From DASQWC01 sp035640475 (lineage in GTDB: Bacteria; Actinomycetota; JAICYB01), in NCBI GenBank assembly GCA_035640475.1, contig DASQWC010000127.1, positions 1 to 12,171 on the forward strand: DNA of 12,171 nt, written 5' to 3'. Under the pieces are notes generated by a model. That model made no database searches and was not told the origin of the DNA. It worked only from the letters and a program-made list of their open reading frames with translations. Every line of letters starts with the position of its first letter. The first letter of the stretch is position 1. Both the position numbers and the translations under genes were made by a program. This document shows, in pieces, positions 5,758 to 12,171 of this stretch.

Positions 5758-6617
5758 TCGACTTCCGGTATCACATCGTTTCGATCGTCGCGATCTTTCT
5801 CGCTCTGGGTTTGGGTGTCGTCGCCGGGACGACGGTGCTCGACCGCGTCACCGTCGACGCGCTCAAGAGCAGCGTGGACGGCCTCCGAGAACGGCTCAAC
5901 GAGCACAGACAGGAGATCAGCGACCTCCGGTCCGAGCTCGATACGGCCGACGGTCTCGTGCGCGGGCTCGCGCCGCGCGTGACGGAAGGCCTGCTCACGG
6001 GGATCCAGACGGTCTATGTCAGCGGCGAGGCCGAGGCAGGTTGGCACAACCGCGTGCGCGATGCCATCGCAGACGCCGGCGCGGAGAACGCCGGATCGAT
6101 CGAGCTCACGGCGAGATGGCTGCTCGACGATCAGAAGGACAGGGACGACCTCATCAGAGCCTTCGGAGATCAGCCGCTCTCCGAGCGTGATCCGGCCGCC
6201 GACGCGGCTGCGCGGCTGGGAGGACTCCTCACCGACGGAGCGAGCATTCCCTTCACCCAGCTCATCGAGGCGGGGTTCATCCGTACCGCGCCGGCCGAAG
6301 ACGTGACTCCGTTCCCGCCGCGCGGTGCGCACGTTGTCGTTCTCGCATCCAAGGACGAAGTCCCGCTGGCTGCCGTCGCCCGCGGAGCCGCGCGCATTAC
6401 GCCGACGCTCGCCGTGTCGGGGAGTGTAGAGGAGCTCGGTCCCCTGACGACGCTGCGGCGCATCGAGTCGCCTCCGGCCCGTATGGCGACGTTCGATTCG
6501 GCCGCCGACGACCCGTCCGGCTTGGGGATCGTGCTGGCGTTGCGAGCGGCCGCGGACGGCACAGGCGGACACTTCGGCCGGGCCCAGGGCGCGCGATACC
6601 TCCCGGCGCCTCCGTAA
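5754..6617 (+). CDS. mctB: MctB/SteB-like membrane-anchored coiled-coil protein
   Basis: From a TTG at 5754 the 287-residue protein begins MIDFRYHIVSIVAIFLALGL, the recognisable N-terminus of the MctB family (annotated copper transporter; SteB in corynebacteria). One membrane span covers about residues 8-27. A coiled coil at about 36-66 with repeating Leu and charged residues follows, then an extracytoplasmic alpha/beta domain. M. tuberculosis MctB (Rv1698) has been linked to copper tolerance and porin-like activity, while the corynebacterial homologue SteB partners SteA in cell separation; the adjacent steA favours the division role. No Cys or His cluster supporting copper binding is visible. 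TTG is the only in-frame start that retains the family N-terminus; it overlaps the steA stop by four bases. The C-terminus is Gly/Ala-rich. Confidence 0.9.
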   Translation: MIDFRYHIVSIVAIFLALGLGVVAGTTVLDRVTVDALKSSVDGLRERLNEHRQEISDLRSELDTADGLVRGLAPRVTEGLLTGIQTVYVSGEAEAGWHNRVRDAIADAGAENAGSIELTARWLLDDQKDRDDLIRAFGDQPLSERDPAADAAARLGGLLTDGASIPFTQLIEAGFIRTAPAEDVTPFPPRGAHVVVLASKDEVPLAAVARGAARITPTLAVSGSVEELGPLTTLRRIESPPARMATFDSAADDPSGLGIVLALRAAADGTGGHFGRAQGARYLPAPP

Positions 6618-6630
6618 AGCGCGCCGTCTC

Positions 6631-8220
6631 ATGATCCCCGCCCCAGACGAGGCATCCGGGTTTCTGCGCACGTCGGCTCGTGTGTCGGTCGTCACCGGCC
6701 TGGCTCGGGTTGCAGGATTCTCCCGGTACATCGTTCTCGGACTCGCCGTCGGGACGACCTATCTCGGCAATACATACGAGACGGCCAACTGGGTGCCGAA
6801 CATCGTCTTCGAGCTCGCGGCCGGTGGCGTGCTGTCCGCCGTCTTCGTCCCGACCTTTGTGCGCGAGCTCGAGAACGGACGGGAGCGCGGCATTGAGATC
6901 GCATCGAGTCTCGCGAACACGTTCCTGCTGCTCTCGGTCCCCGTCGTCGTCGTGGGCGCGATCGCGGCCAAACCGATCATGCGCATCATGACGATCGCCG
7001 TCTCGGATCCGGCGATCCGGGCGGCGCAGATCGAGACGGGCTCGTGGTTCCTGTACGTCTTCCTTCCCCAAGTTCCGATCTACGTGCTGGCGATGGTGAT
7101 GACGGGGATTCTCCATGCACACCGCCGATTCATCGCTCCGGCGGCCGCGCCGCTGTTCTCGAGCCTGGTCGTCATCTCCGCGTACCTCACGTTCGGCGCG
7201 CTCGGTGCGGGAGCCGAGCTCGGCACGGTGACGAACATCCAGCGGTACGTGCTCGCCGGGGGGACGACGGCGGGGGTCTTCGTGCTCGCGTTCTCGCAGT
7301 TGCCGTCGGTGATCAGCACCGGCGTCAGATGGAGGCCGGTGCTCGGGTGGGGCGACCCGGCCGTCCGACGTGCGCTGCGCGCCGGTCTTGCCGGCGCCGC
7401 GTACTTCGCGATCTCGGAGATCGGACTGATCATCACGCTGCTCTTCGCGAATCGTGTCCAAGGAGGTGTCGTCGCCTATCGCGTTGCGTTCGCGTTCTTC
7501 GATCTGCCCCGTGCGCTGATCGGCATCCCTGTCGCTGCGGTTCTGCTGCCGACACTCGCCGAGCACGTCGCACGCTCCGAGCACGATGCGTTTGCGCGCA
7601 TGTGGTCCCGGGGATGGAAGGCGGCGATTGCCCTGGGTGCGCCGGCTGCGGCGGGCCTTGTCGCGCTTGCGCCCGTGCTGGCCGACGCAGTGTTGTCGCG
7701 AGCGCCCTCGGCAGCCGCGCCGGAGCTCGTCGGGTCGACGTTGCGTGTGCTGGCGCTCGGTGTGCCGGCGTTCGTCCTCGTCGAGCCGCTCATCCGTACG
7801 TTTTTTGCGAGACACGAGACACGGGCGCCCGTCGTGATGAACGCAGTCACCGTCGGCGTCAGTGCGGCCGTCATCGTTCCGCTCAGCCTGATCGCAGCCC
7901 CTCACGGTGCCCGCGCGCTACAGCTCATCGGGCTCGGGACGGCGGCCGGACACTGGCTCGGCGTCGCCGCCGGGACGATGCTCCTTGCGACTCGCGTTCG
8001 CGGCTGGGCGGTTGCCGATGATCTCCGTGCCGGCATTGCGAGTGTCGGACGAGCCGCGCTCATGGGTGTCGTTGTGTACGCCGCCGTGCGCTGGATCGAC
8101 GCGGGTGCCGAAGCCGGCGCGCTCATCGGCGTCGTTGTCGGTGTCGGTGCGTACGCGCTGCTCACGGCGCGCGGCGGCGAGCTGCGGAGAACGTGGAAAT
8201 GGCTGCGCGCAAGCGGGTAG
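6631..8220 (+). CDS. murJ: MurJ/MviN-type lipid II flippase of the MOP superfamily
   Basis: This 529-residue polytopic protein has about 14 membrane segments, the normal number for MurJ, which moves lipid II (undecaprenyl-linked peptidoglycan precursor) to the outer face of the membrane. Family motifs include the N-terminal Arg-rich helix (TGLARVAGFSRYIVLGLAVG), VPNIVFELAAGGVLSAVFVP around Pro56-Asn57, and FFDLPRALIGIPVAAVLLPT mid-protein. There is no kinase-like or long cytoplasmic extension of the kind seen in mycobacterial MviN. The ATG at 6631 lies 13 bases after the preceding stop without a clear Shine-Dalgarno; no other in-frame start exists in the gap. Its 3' end overlaps the glycosyltransferase gene. 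Because a glycosyltransferase and a phosphoglycosyl transferase sit in the same operon, it could instead flip a different polyprenyl-linked sugar. Confidence 0.92.
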   Translation: MIPAPDEASGFLRTSARVSVVTGLARVAGFSRYIVLGLAVGTTYLGNTYETANWVPNIVFELAAGGVLSAVFVPTFVRELENGRERGIEIASSLANTFLLLSVPVVVVGAIAAKPIMRIMTIAVSDPAIRAAQIETGSWFLYVFLPQVPIYVLAMVMTGILHAHRRFIAPAAAPLFSSLVVISAYLTFGALGAGAELGTVTNIQRYVLAGGTTAGVFVLAFSQLPSVISTGVRWRPVLGWGDPAVRRALRAGLAGAAYFAISEIGLIITLLFANRVQGGVVAYRVAFAFFDLPRALIGIPVAAVLLPTLAEHVARSEHDAFARMWSRGWKAAIALGAPAAAGLVALAPVLADAVLSRAPSAAAPELVGSTLRVLALGVPAFVLVEPLIRTFFARHETRAPVVMNAVTVGVSAAVIVPLSLIAAPHGARALQLIGLGTAAGHWLGVAAGTMLLATRVRGWAVADDLRAGIASVGRAALMGVVVYAAVRWIDAGAEAGALIGVVVGVGAYALLTARGGELRRTWKWLRASG

Positions 8221-9197
8221 CGCACGTCCTCGGAGCGTCGCGCGGAGGCCTGCGCCGGCACGTCCGGTACATCGCCGAGCATCCACCCATCGGCTACGAG
8301 ACGCTCGGTGTGTGGGGTCCCGCCGACCTGGCCGAGTACTTCGCGGGGCTCCCGTTCCACAACGCACGTGCCGGCGCGATGTTCTGGCCTGAGAGCCAAG
8401 CCGACCTCGTTCACGCGCACGGATTCGGCGCCGGCCTTGTTGCGCTCAGGCGCAAGCGGCCTCCGGTTGTGATCACCGCCCACACGGATCTTACGACGCA
8501 GGGCCGGACGGCCCGCTCGCGCGTGTTGCGCGCACTCGCGCGCCTCAGCGCGAGGCGGGCCGATCGCGTCATCGCCGTCTCGAGGCGGGCGGGCAGCCAC
8601 TTTCCCGGCGCCGTCATCGTTCCCCCGGCGGTCGAGCCGCTGGGGCCGGCACGCCGCCCCCGCGCGGACGTTCGTGCGGAGCTGGGCACGCCGGCGGATC
8701 GGGTCGTCGTCGTCACGGTGGCTCGCCTGCATGCCGACAAGGGCCTGGACTTGTTCGTCGAGGCGGTCGACCGGAGCGGCGCCGAAGGGTGGATCTGCGG
8801 CGATGGCCCGCTGCGAGAGCGGATCGGGCGCCTGGCCGACGGGACGAGCGTGCGCCTGCTGGGATACCGGAACGACGTCGCGGACATCCTGGGTGCTGCC
8901 GACATGTTCGCACTGCCGTCGGTGGGGGAGGCGTACGGTATCGCCGTGGTCGAAGCGATTGCGGCCGGGCTCCCGGTCGTCGTTTCCGACGCGGGTGCGA
9001 TGCCCGAGATCGCGGACCGGGCGGGAATCGTCGTGAACCCCGGTGATCGCGGCGCGTTCGAACGCGCCGTGTCGTCGCTCGTCGGCAACGACCGGGAACG
9101 AAAGGCGCTCGCAGTGCTCGCGCGGAAGCGGGGCGGGCCGGACAACGAGGATCTCGTGCGGCGCGTCGGCCTCGTTTACGACGAGGTAACGGCATGA
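8199..9197 (+). CDS. GT4-type (GT-B fold) glycosyltransferase
   Basis: This 332-residue cytoplasmic enzyme probably transfers a sugar from a nucleotide-sugar donor. The N-terminal half has LGASRGGLRRHV (the GG-x2-RH motif common in GT4) and HAHGFGAG. The C-terminal donor-binding half has VARLHADKGLDLFVEAV (Lys181-Gly182), CGDGPLRERI, and GEAYGIAVVEA containing the E-x7-E motif (Glu244 and Glu252), then GLPVVVSDAGAMPEI. It is short for GT4 because the acceptor domain is compact. ATG at 8199 is chosen over GTG at 8193 since GGAGA at 8186-8190 is ideally spaced for it. The start lies inside the last 22 bases of murJ, and the next gene overlaps as ATGA. No membrane span is present. Neither donor nor acceptor can be named; a polyprenyl-linked acceptor is inferred from the neighbours. 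Confidence 0.9.
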   Translation: MAARKRVAHVLGASRGGLRRHVRYIAEHPPIGYETLGVWGPADLAEYFAGLPFHNARAGAMFWPESQADLVHAHGFGAGLVALRRKRPPVVITAHTDLTTQGRTARSRVLRALARLSARRADRVIAVSRRAGSHFPGAVIVPPAVEPLGPARRPRADVRAELGTPADRVVVVTVARLHADKGLDLFVEAVDRSGAEGWICGDGPLRERIGRLADGTSVRLLGYRNDVADILGAADMFALPSVGEAYGIAVVEAIAAGLPVVVSDAGAMPEIADRAGIVVNPGDRGAFERAVSSLVGNDRERKALAVLARKRGGPDNEDLVRRVGLVYDEVTA

Positions 9198-11422
9198 GGA
9201 AGCTTTCGCTCGCGCTGGTGGTCGTGAGCGCTGTCGTGCTCGGCGCCGCCGCATCGGGGCAAGCTCGTGCGAGGACCGCGACCGCCGTCGTCCTGATCTC
9301 GATTCCGGGCATCTCGTGGAGCGACATCCGCGGGCAAGAGCTTCCGAACATCCGAGCGCTTCTTGTGTCGACCGCGGCGCTGTCCGACCGGACGGCGAGC
9401 CGCGAGCCCGATCTGACCCGCGGCTACCTGACGCTCGGCGCCGGCAACCCGTCGTTCGTCCCGAGAGACGACATCCGCGCGAACCTCGCGTTCGAACGGG
9501 ACGACGCATTCGAGGGCGGAACGGCCGCGGAGGCGCACTTACGTCGGATCGGCACGCCGACGGCGGGCCAGATCGTTCAGGTCGAGACGCCGGCGCTCCA
9601 AGGATTCCAGAACCGGCGGTTCTACGGTGCGGAGATCGGACGGCTCGGCCAGTCGCTCAACGATGCGGGAATCCGGACCGCCGTCGTCTCTGCGGCGGAT
9701 ACCGCGCTCGATCCGACCGAGGTGCAACAACGCCGCGGCGCCGTTCTCGCGATGATGAACCAAGACGGGGCCGTGAGCTACGGGCGTCTCAACGGCTTGC
9801 TCCGGTTCAAAGCGCAGGCGCCGTTCGGCGTCGAGACGGATCCCAGGGCATTTGTTGCCGCGGCCGGCGAGGCGATGCGGTCGGCGAGGGTGACACTGCT
9901 CGACATGGGCGAAACGTCGAGAGCCGACGAGTACGTTCAGTTCGCGGCAACCGATCAAATCGACGACATCAGGCGTGCGGCGCTGAAGCGAACCGACGTG
10001 ATCATCGGCGAGCTCCGCCGTTTTCTCCGGCCGGAGGAGGGCGACGTCACGGTGCTGACGTTCTCACCGACCGGTCCGACGCGTCCGCCCTTTCGCGAGC
10101 ACCTCGGCGTCATCGGTGCGTCCGGGGCCGGCGTCGACCCGTCGTGGCTGACATCGCCGACAACCGGCAGACAGGGGATGGCCGTGCTCTCCGACGTCGC
10201 TCCCACCGTGCTCGACGCCCTGAATGTCGCAAAGCCCGATTCGATGAACGGGACGCCGATCCGTCAGGGCGATCGCCGCGACGGGAGCTCGACGTGGTTG
10301 AGCGACCTCATCGAGCTCGACTACGCCTCGAGCGTCCGGGAGACGTTCGCCGCGGGCGCATTCTGGGTCGTTTCGATCCTCCTCTCGTTGCTGGCGATCC
10401 TGGCGTTCGTCGTCTTCCTCGGCCCCCGGGGGCGCTGGCTGCGCCTCCTCGTCGCCGTTGCATACTTCGGACTCGCCGTGTTCCCGGCGGCCCACATCAT
10501 TCGCGCGTTCGAGTTCTGGTGGCTGGGCGTCATCGGCGCGCACGTTGCCCTCTATCTCGTCGCCGCTGCGCTGGCCGCGGCTGCATGGTTCCTGCCCGGA
10601 CCGCGTTGGGCGGGCGGCGTAGCACTCCTCATGCTTTCGGCTCTTCTCTACGGAAGCGACGTCGCCGTCGGCGGTCCGTTGCAGCTCAACGGCGTATTCG
10701 GACACTCACCGCTGGTCGCCGGCCGGTTCTACGGCGTGTCGAATCCCGGCTACGCGATCCTGTTCGCCGCGACGCTGCTCGGCTTGACCGAGCTCGCCGA
10801 GCTCAGAGGGCACAGGACCTTGCCGGCGTGGGGAGTCGTCTGTTGCATCGCGCTCTTGCCGCTGATCGGTCTGCCGTCGACGGGAGCGGACTTCGGCGGC
10901 TTACTGGCCGGCGTTCCGGCCGTCGGTGTCACGATCGCGCTCGCGCTCGGATGGCGGATCCGCTGGCGAACGGTGATCTTGTTCGGCGCGGCGGCTGCCG
11001 CTCTCGCCGTCGGGCTGAGCTTCATCGACCGACTTCGTCCGCCCGAAGCGCGGACACACCTGGGGCGGTTCGCCGACTTGCTCGTGTCCGGGAACCTCGG
11101 CGAGGTCGGAACCACGATCGAGCGAAAGGGAGCGGCGTCGCTTCACTCACTCACCGTCACGAGATGGACGTACTTCATTCCGCTCGGACTTGCCGTGCTC
11201 ACGCTACTGCTGCTGCGGCCTCGCGGTGTTCTTCGCGATGTGCTCCCTGGACGGCCGCTGCTGCGCGCCGGGCTGTGGGGAACACTCGTCGCCGGCGGCC
11301 TTGGGTTCGCCGTCAATGATTCGGGCATATCGATCCCTGCTCTGGCGCTCGCGTTCACGATTCCGTACCTGGTGTTGCTGGCCGTCGACACCGTCGAGCC
11401 GCGCAAGCCGAAGCCGCCGTGA
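9194..11422 (+). CDS. Large membrane protein: extracytoplasmic alkaline-phosphatase-like domain plus about 11 spans
   Basis: The 742-residue protein starts with a signal sequence or anchor (residues 1-24). Residues about 28-375 resemble the alkaline phosphatase superfamily: VVLISIPGISWSDIR, LPNIRALLVSTAALS, GYLTLGAGN, and DVAPTVLDALNV with a following MNGTPI typical of the fold's end. The usual metal ligands are not evident: the first strand reads IPG rather than DG, and the segment expected to end in Asp-His reads TFSPTG. From about residue 385 come roughly 11 membrane segments, with conserved-looking GHSPLVAGRFYGVSNPGYA (about 504-522) and GADFGGLLAGVPA (about 564-576). Similar uncharacterised proteins occur in other actinomycetes as I recall. 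GAGG at 9183-9186 sits 7 bases before the ATG. Function is unknown; a role in transferring or modifying lipid-linked sugars outside the membrane is inference. Confidence 0.85.
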   Translation: MRKLSLALVVVSAVVLGAAASGQARARTATAVVLISIPGISWSDIRGQELPNIRALLVSTAALSDRTASREPDLTRGYLTLGAGNPSFVPRDDIRANLAFERDDAFEGGTAAEAHLRRIGTPTAGQIVQVETPALQGFQNRRFYGAEIGRLGQSLNDAGIRTAVVSAADTALDPTEVQQRRGAVLAMMNQDGAVSYGRLNGLLRFKAQAPFGVETDPRAFVAAAGEAMRSARVTLLDMGETSRADEYVQFAATDQIDDIRRAALKRTDVIIGELRRFLRPEEGDVTVLTFSPTGPTRPPFREHLGVIGASGAGVDPSWLTSPTTGRQGMAVLSDVAPTVLDALNVAKPDSMNGTPIRQGDRRDGSSTWLSDLIELDYASSVRETFAAGAFWVVSILLSLLAILAFVVFLGPRGRWLRLLVAVAYFGLAVFPAAHIIRAFEFWWLGVIGAHVALYLVAAALAAAAWFLPGPRWAGGVALLMLSALLYGSDVAVGGPLQLNGVFGHSPLVAGRFYGVSNPGYAILFAATLLGLTELAELRGHRTLPAWGVVCCIALLPLIGLPSTGADFGGLLAGVPAVGVTIALALGWRIRWRTVILFGAAAAALAVGLSFIDRLRPPEARTHLGRFADLLVSGNLGEVGTTIERKGAASLHSLTVTRWTYFIPLGLAVLTLLLLRPRGVLRDVLPGRPLLRAGLWGTLVAGGLGFAVNDSGISIPALALAFTIPYLVLLAVDTVEPRKPKPP

Positions 11423-12171
11423 TCGAAACGGCGATCCTGCTGGGGACCGCCTTCCTCGGGGCGGCCTGGGTGATCGAGTATGTGCAGTCGTTGATGCCGG
11501 CGCGCCTGAGAAAGCCTCCGCACATCCGGACCAACTACCGGGGCCGCGAAGTCATCGCGACGGCCGGCGTCGCGCTCGTCCCGCTGCCGGTCATCGGGAT
11601 GGCCTTCGCGCTCACCGGCACCCACCGAGCGGTACCGATCGCGATCGCCGCAGCAGGAACGGCGTCGGCCGTCCTCGGATACCTGGACGACGTGTACGGG
11701 AGCCGGCACGCCGGCGGCTTCATCGGTCACGCGCGCGAGCTGTTGCGGGGCCGCCTGACGACGGGACTCGTCAAAGCGCTCGGCGGCGGGGTGGTCGGTC
11801 TCATCGCCGCGTGGGCCGTCGGCCGTCGCGGCACCTGGATCGTTGCCGGCGGCGCTGTGGTTGCGCTCGGCTCGAATCTTGCCAATCTCTTCGACCTTCG
11901 TCCCGGACGCGCGATCAAGATCTGGTTGCCGTGCGCTGCGGCGCTCGTGATCGGCGGGCTGCCGGGTCACTCGGAGCGCACGCTCGTCTGCCTGGGCGGA
12001 GGCGTCGTCGCATTCCTGTTCGTGGAGCTTCGTGAACGAGTGATGCTCGGAGACACGGGGGCCGGTCTGATCGGCACGGTCGTCGGCGTGGCGGCGGTCG
12101 CGTCGCTTCAGCGGACGGCGTTGCTGGTCATACTGGCGGTGCTGGTGTTGCTCCCGCTCATCTCGGAGAGG
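11419..12171 (+). CDS. MraY/WecA-type phosphoglycosyl transferase (PNPT family), 3' end off the window
   Basis: From a GTG at 11419, overlapping the preceding stop as GTGA, 251 codons remain open to the window edge. The hydrophobic protein has the polyprenyl-phosphate N-acetylhexosamine-1-phosphate transferase signatures: GYLDDVYG with paired Asp90-Asp91, NLANLFDLRPGRAIK (153-167) in the position of the usual N-x2-N-x2-D-G-x-D-G-L-A motif, and MLGDTGAGLIG with Asp212. Family members link a sugar-1-phosphate from a UDP-sugar to undecaprenyl or decaprenyl phosphate on the cytoplasmic side, the first step of peptidoglycan, teichoic acid, arabinogalactan or O-antigen assembly. The DLRPGRA variant recurs in an uncharacterised actinomycete/Firmicutes subgroup as I recall, so this is unlikely to be MraY itself. 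At most a few dozen residues should be missing. Confidence 0.88.
   Translation, partial: MIETAILLGTAFLGAAWVIEYVQSLMPARLRKPPHIRTNYRGREVIATAGVALVPLPVIGMAFALTGTHRAVPIAIAAAGTASAVLGYLDDVYGSRHAGGFIGHARELLRGRLTTGLVKALGGGVVGLIAAWAVGRRGTWIVAGGAVVALGSNLANLFDLRPGRAIKIWLPCAAALVIGGLPGHSERTLVCLGGGVVAFLFVELRERVMLGDTGAGLIGTVVGVAAVASLQRTALLVILAVLVLLPLISER

Noticed and set aside
5754..6617. Reading the mctB-like gene as a dedicated copper exporter
   Set aside because: No metal-binding Cys/His cluster is visible and there is a single membrane span. The family name comes from one mycobacterial study, and the steA partnership fits the context better.
6397..9509. Two very long minus-strand open frames (about 500 residues each) opposite murJ and the glycosyltransferase
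   Set aside because: Their products are Arg/Asp/Gly/His-rich with no recognisable domain, and the plus strand encodes clear families with intact motifs. Long antisense frames are expected in GC-rich genes.
9316..11319. A 667-residue plus-strand frame inside the large membrane protein gene
   Set aside because: It is Arg-dominated and lacks domains; it is an out-of-frame reading of a well-supported gene.
1..12171. A defence island, prophage, integron, toxin-antitoxin pair or CRISPR array
   Set aside because: All genes belong to conserved housekeeping or envelope families in a tight co-directional layout. I saw no direct repeats, integrase, transposase or anomalous composition.

Overview
This GC-rich window (roughly two-thirds G+C by eye) is chromosomal core sequence from an actinomycete-like bacterium (phylum Actinomycetota, probably outside the well-studied mycobacterial and streptomycete genera). 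The gene order TPR protein / NagD-type HAD phosphatase / short helical protein / tlyA / NAD kinase / steA / mctB follows the Mycobacterium tuberculosis stretch Rv1691-Rv1698 as I recall it. The assignment rests on gene content and order, not on a phylogenetic marker. Coding density is very high. There are no rRNA or tRNA genes, CRISPR arrays, insertion sequences or attachment sites that I can see, and no gene-free stretch over 50 bases.

Left part (1-2964): a DUF1015 protein runs leftward off the edge. It is divergent from a rightward TPR-HAD pair across a 46-base gap holding mirror-image -10 elements. A leftward rhomboid protease gene is inserted next. Its 3' end overlaps the HAD gene by 135 bases, and its 5' end is 27 bases from a rightward phasin-like helical protein with a basic tail.

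Middle (2644-4543): the helical protein, TlyA (2'-O-methyltransferase) and NAD kinase are tightly packed in one direction. recN, which lies between NAD kinase and steA in many actinomycetes, is absent; only 20 bases separate the two genes.

Right part (4564-12171): steA, the mctB-like gene, murJ, a GT4 glycosyltransferase, a large protein with an extracytoplasmic alkaline-phosphatase-like domain and about 11 membrane spans, and a MraY/WecA-type phosphoglycosyl transferase that runs off the right edge. Adjacent genes overlap by 4 bases (TTGA, ATGA, GTGA), overlap by 22 bases, or are 13 bases apart, so this is probably one operon. Its contents suggest division and envelope work: SteA/SteB at the septum, a lipid-linked sugar made by the transferase and GT4, flipping by MurJ, and an outward-facing enzyme-like protein. 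The last step is inference.

Four gene heads (DUF1015, TPR, phasin-like, steA) have a TANNNT -10-like hexamer ending 6-8 bases before the ATG and no well-placed Shine-Dalgarno, the pattern expected of leaderless mRNAs. I found no clearly new defence, mobile or RNA system. The strongest leads are the envelope cassette with its degenerate phosphatase-like protein, the loss of recN, the antisense-encoded HAD tail, and the promoter and start-codon architecture.
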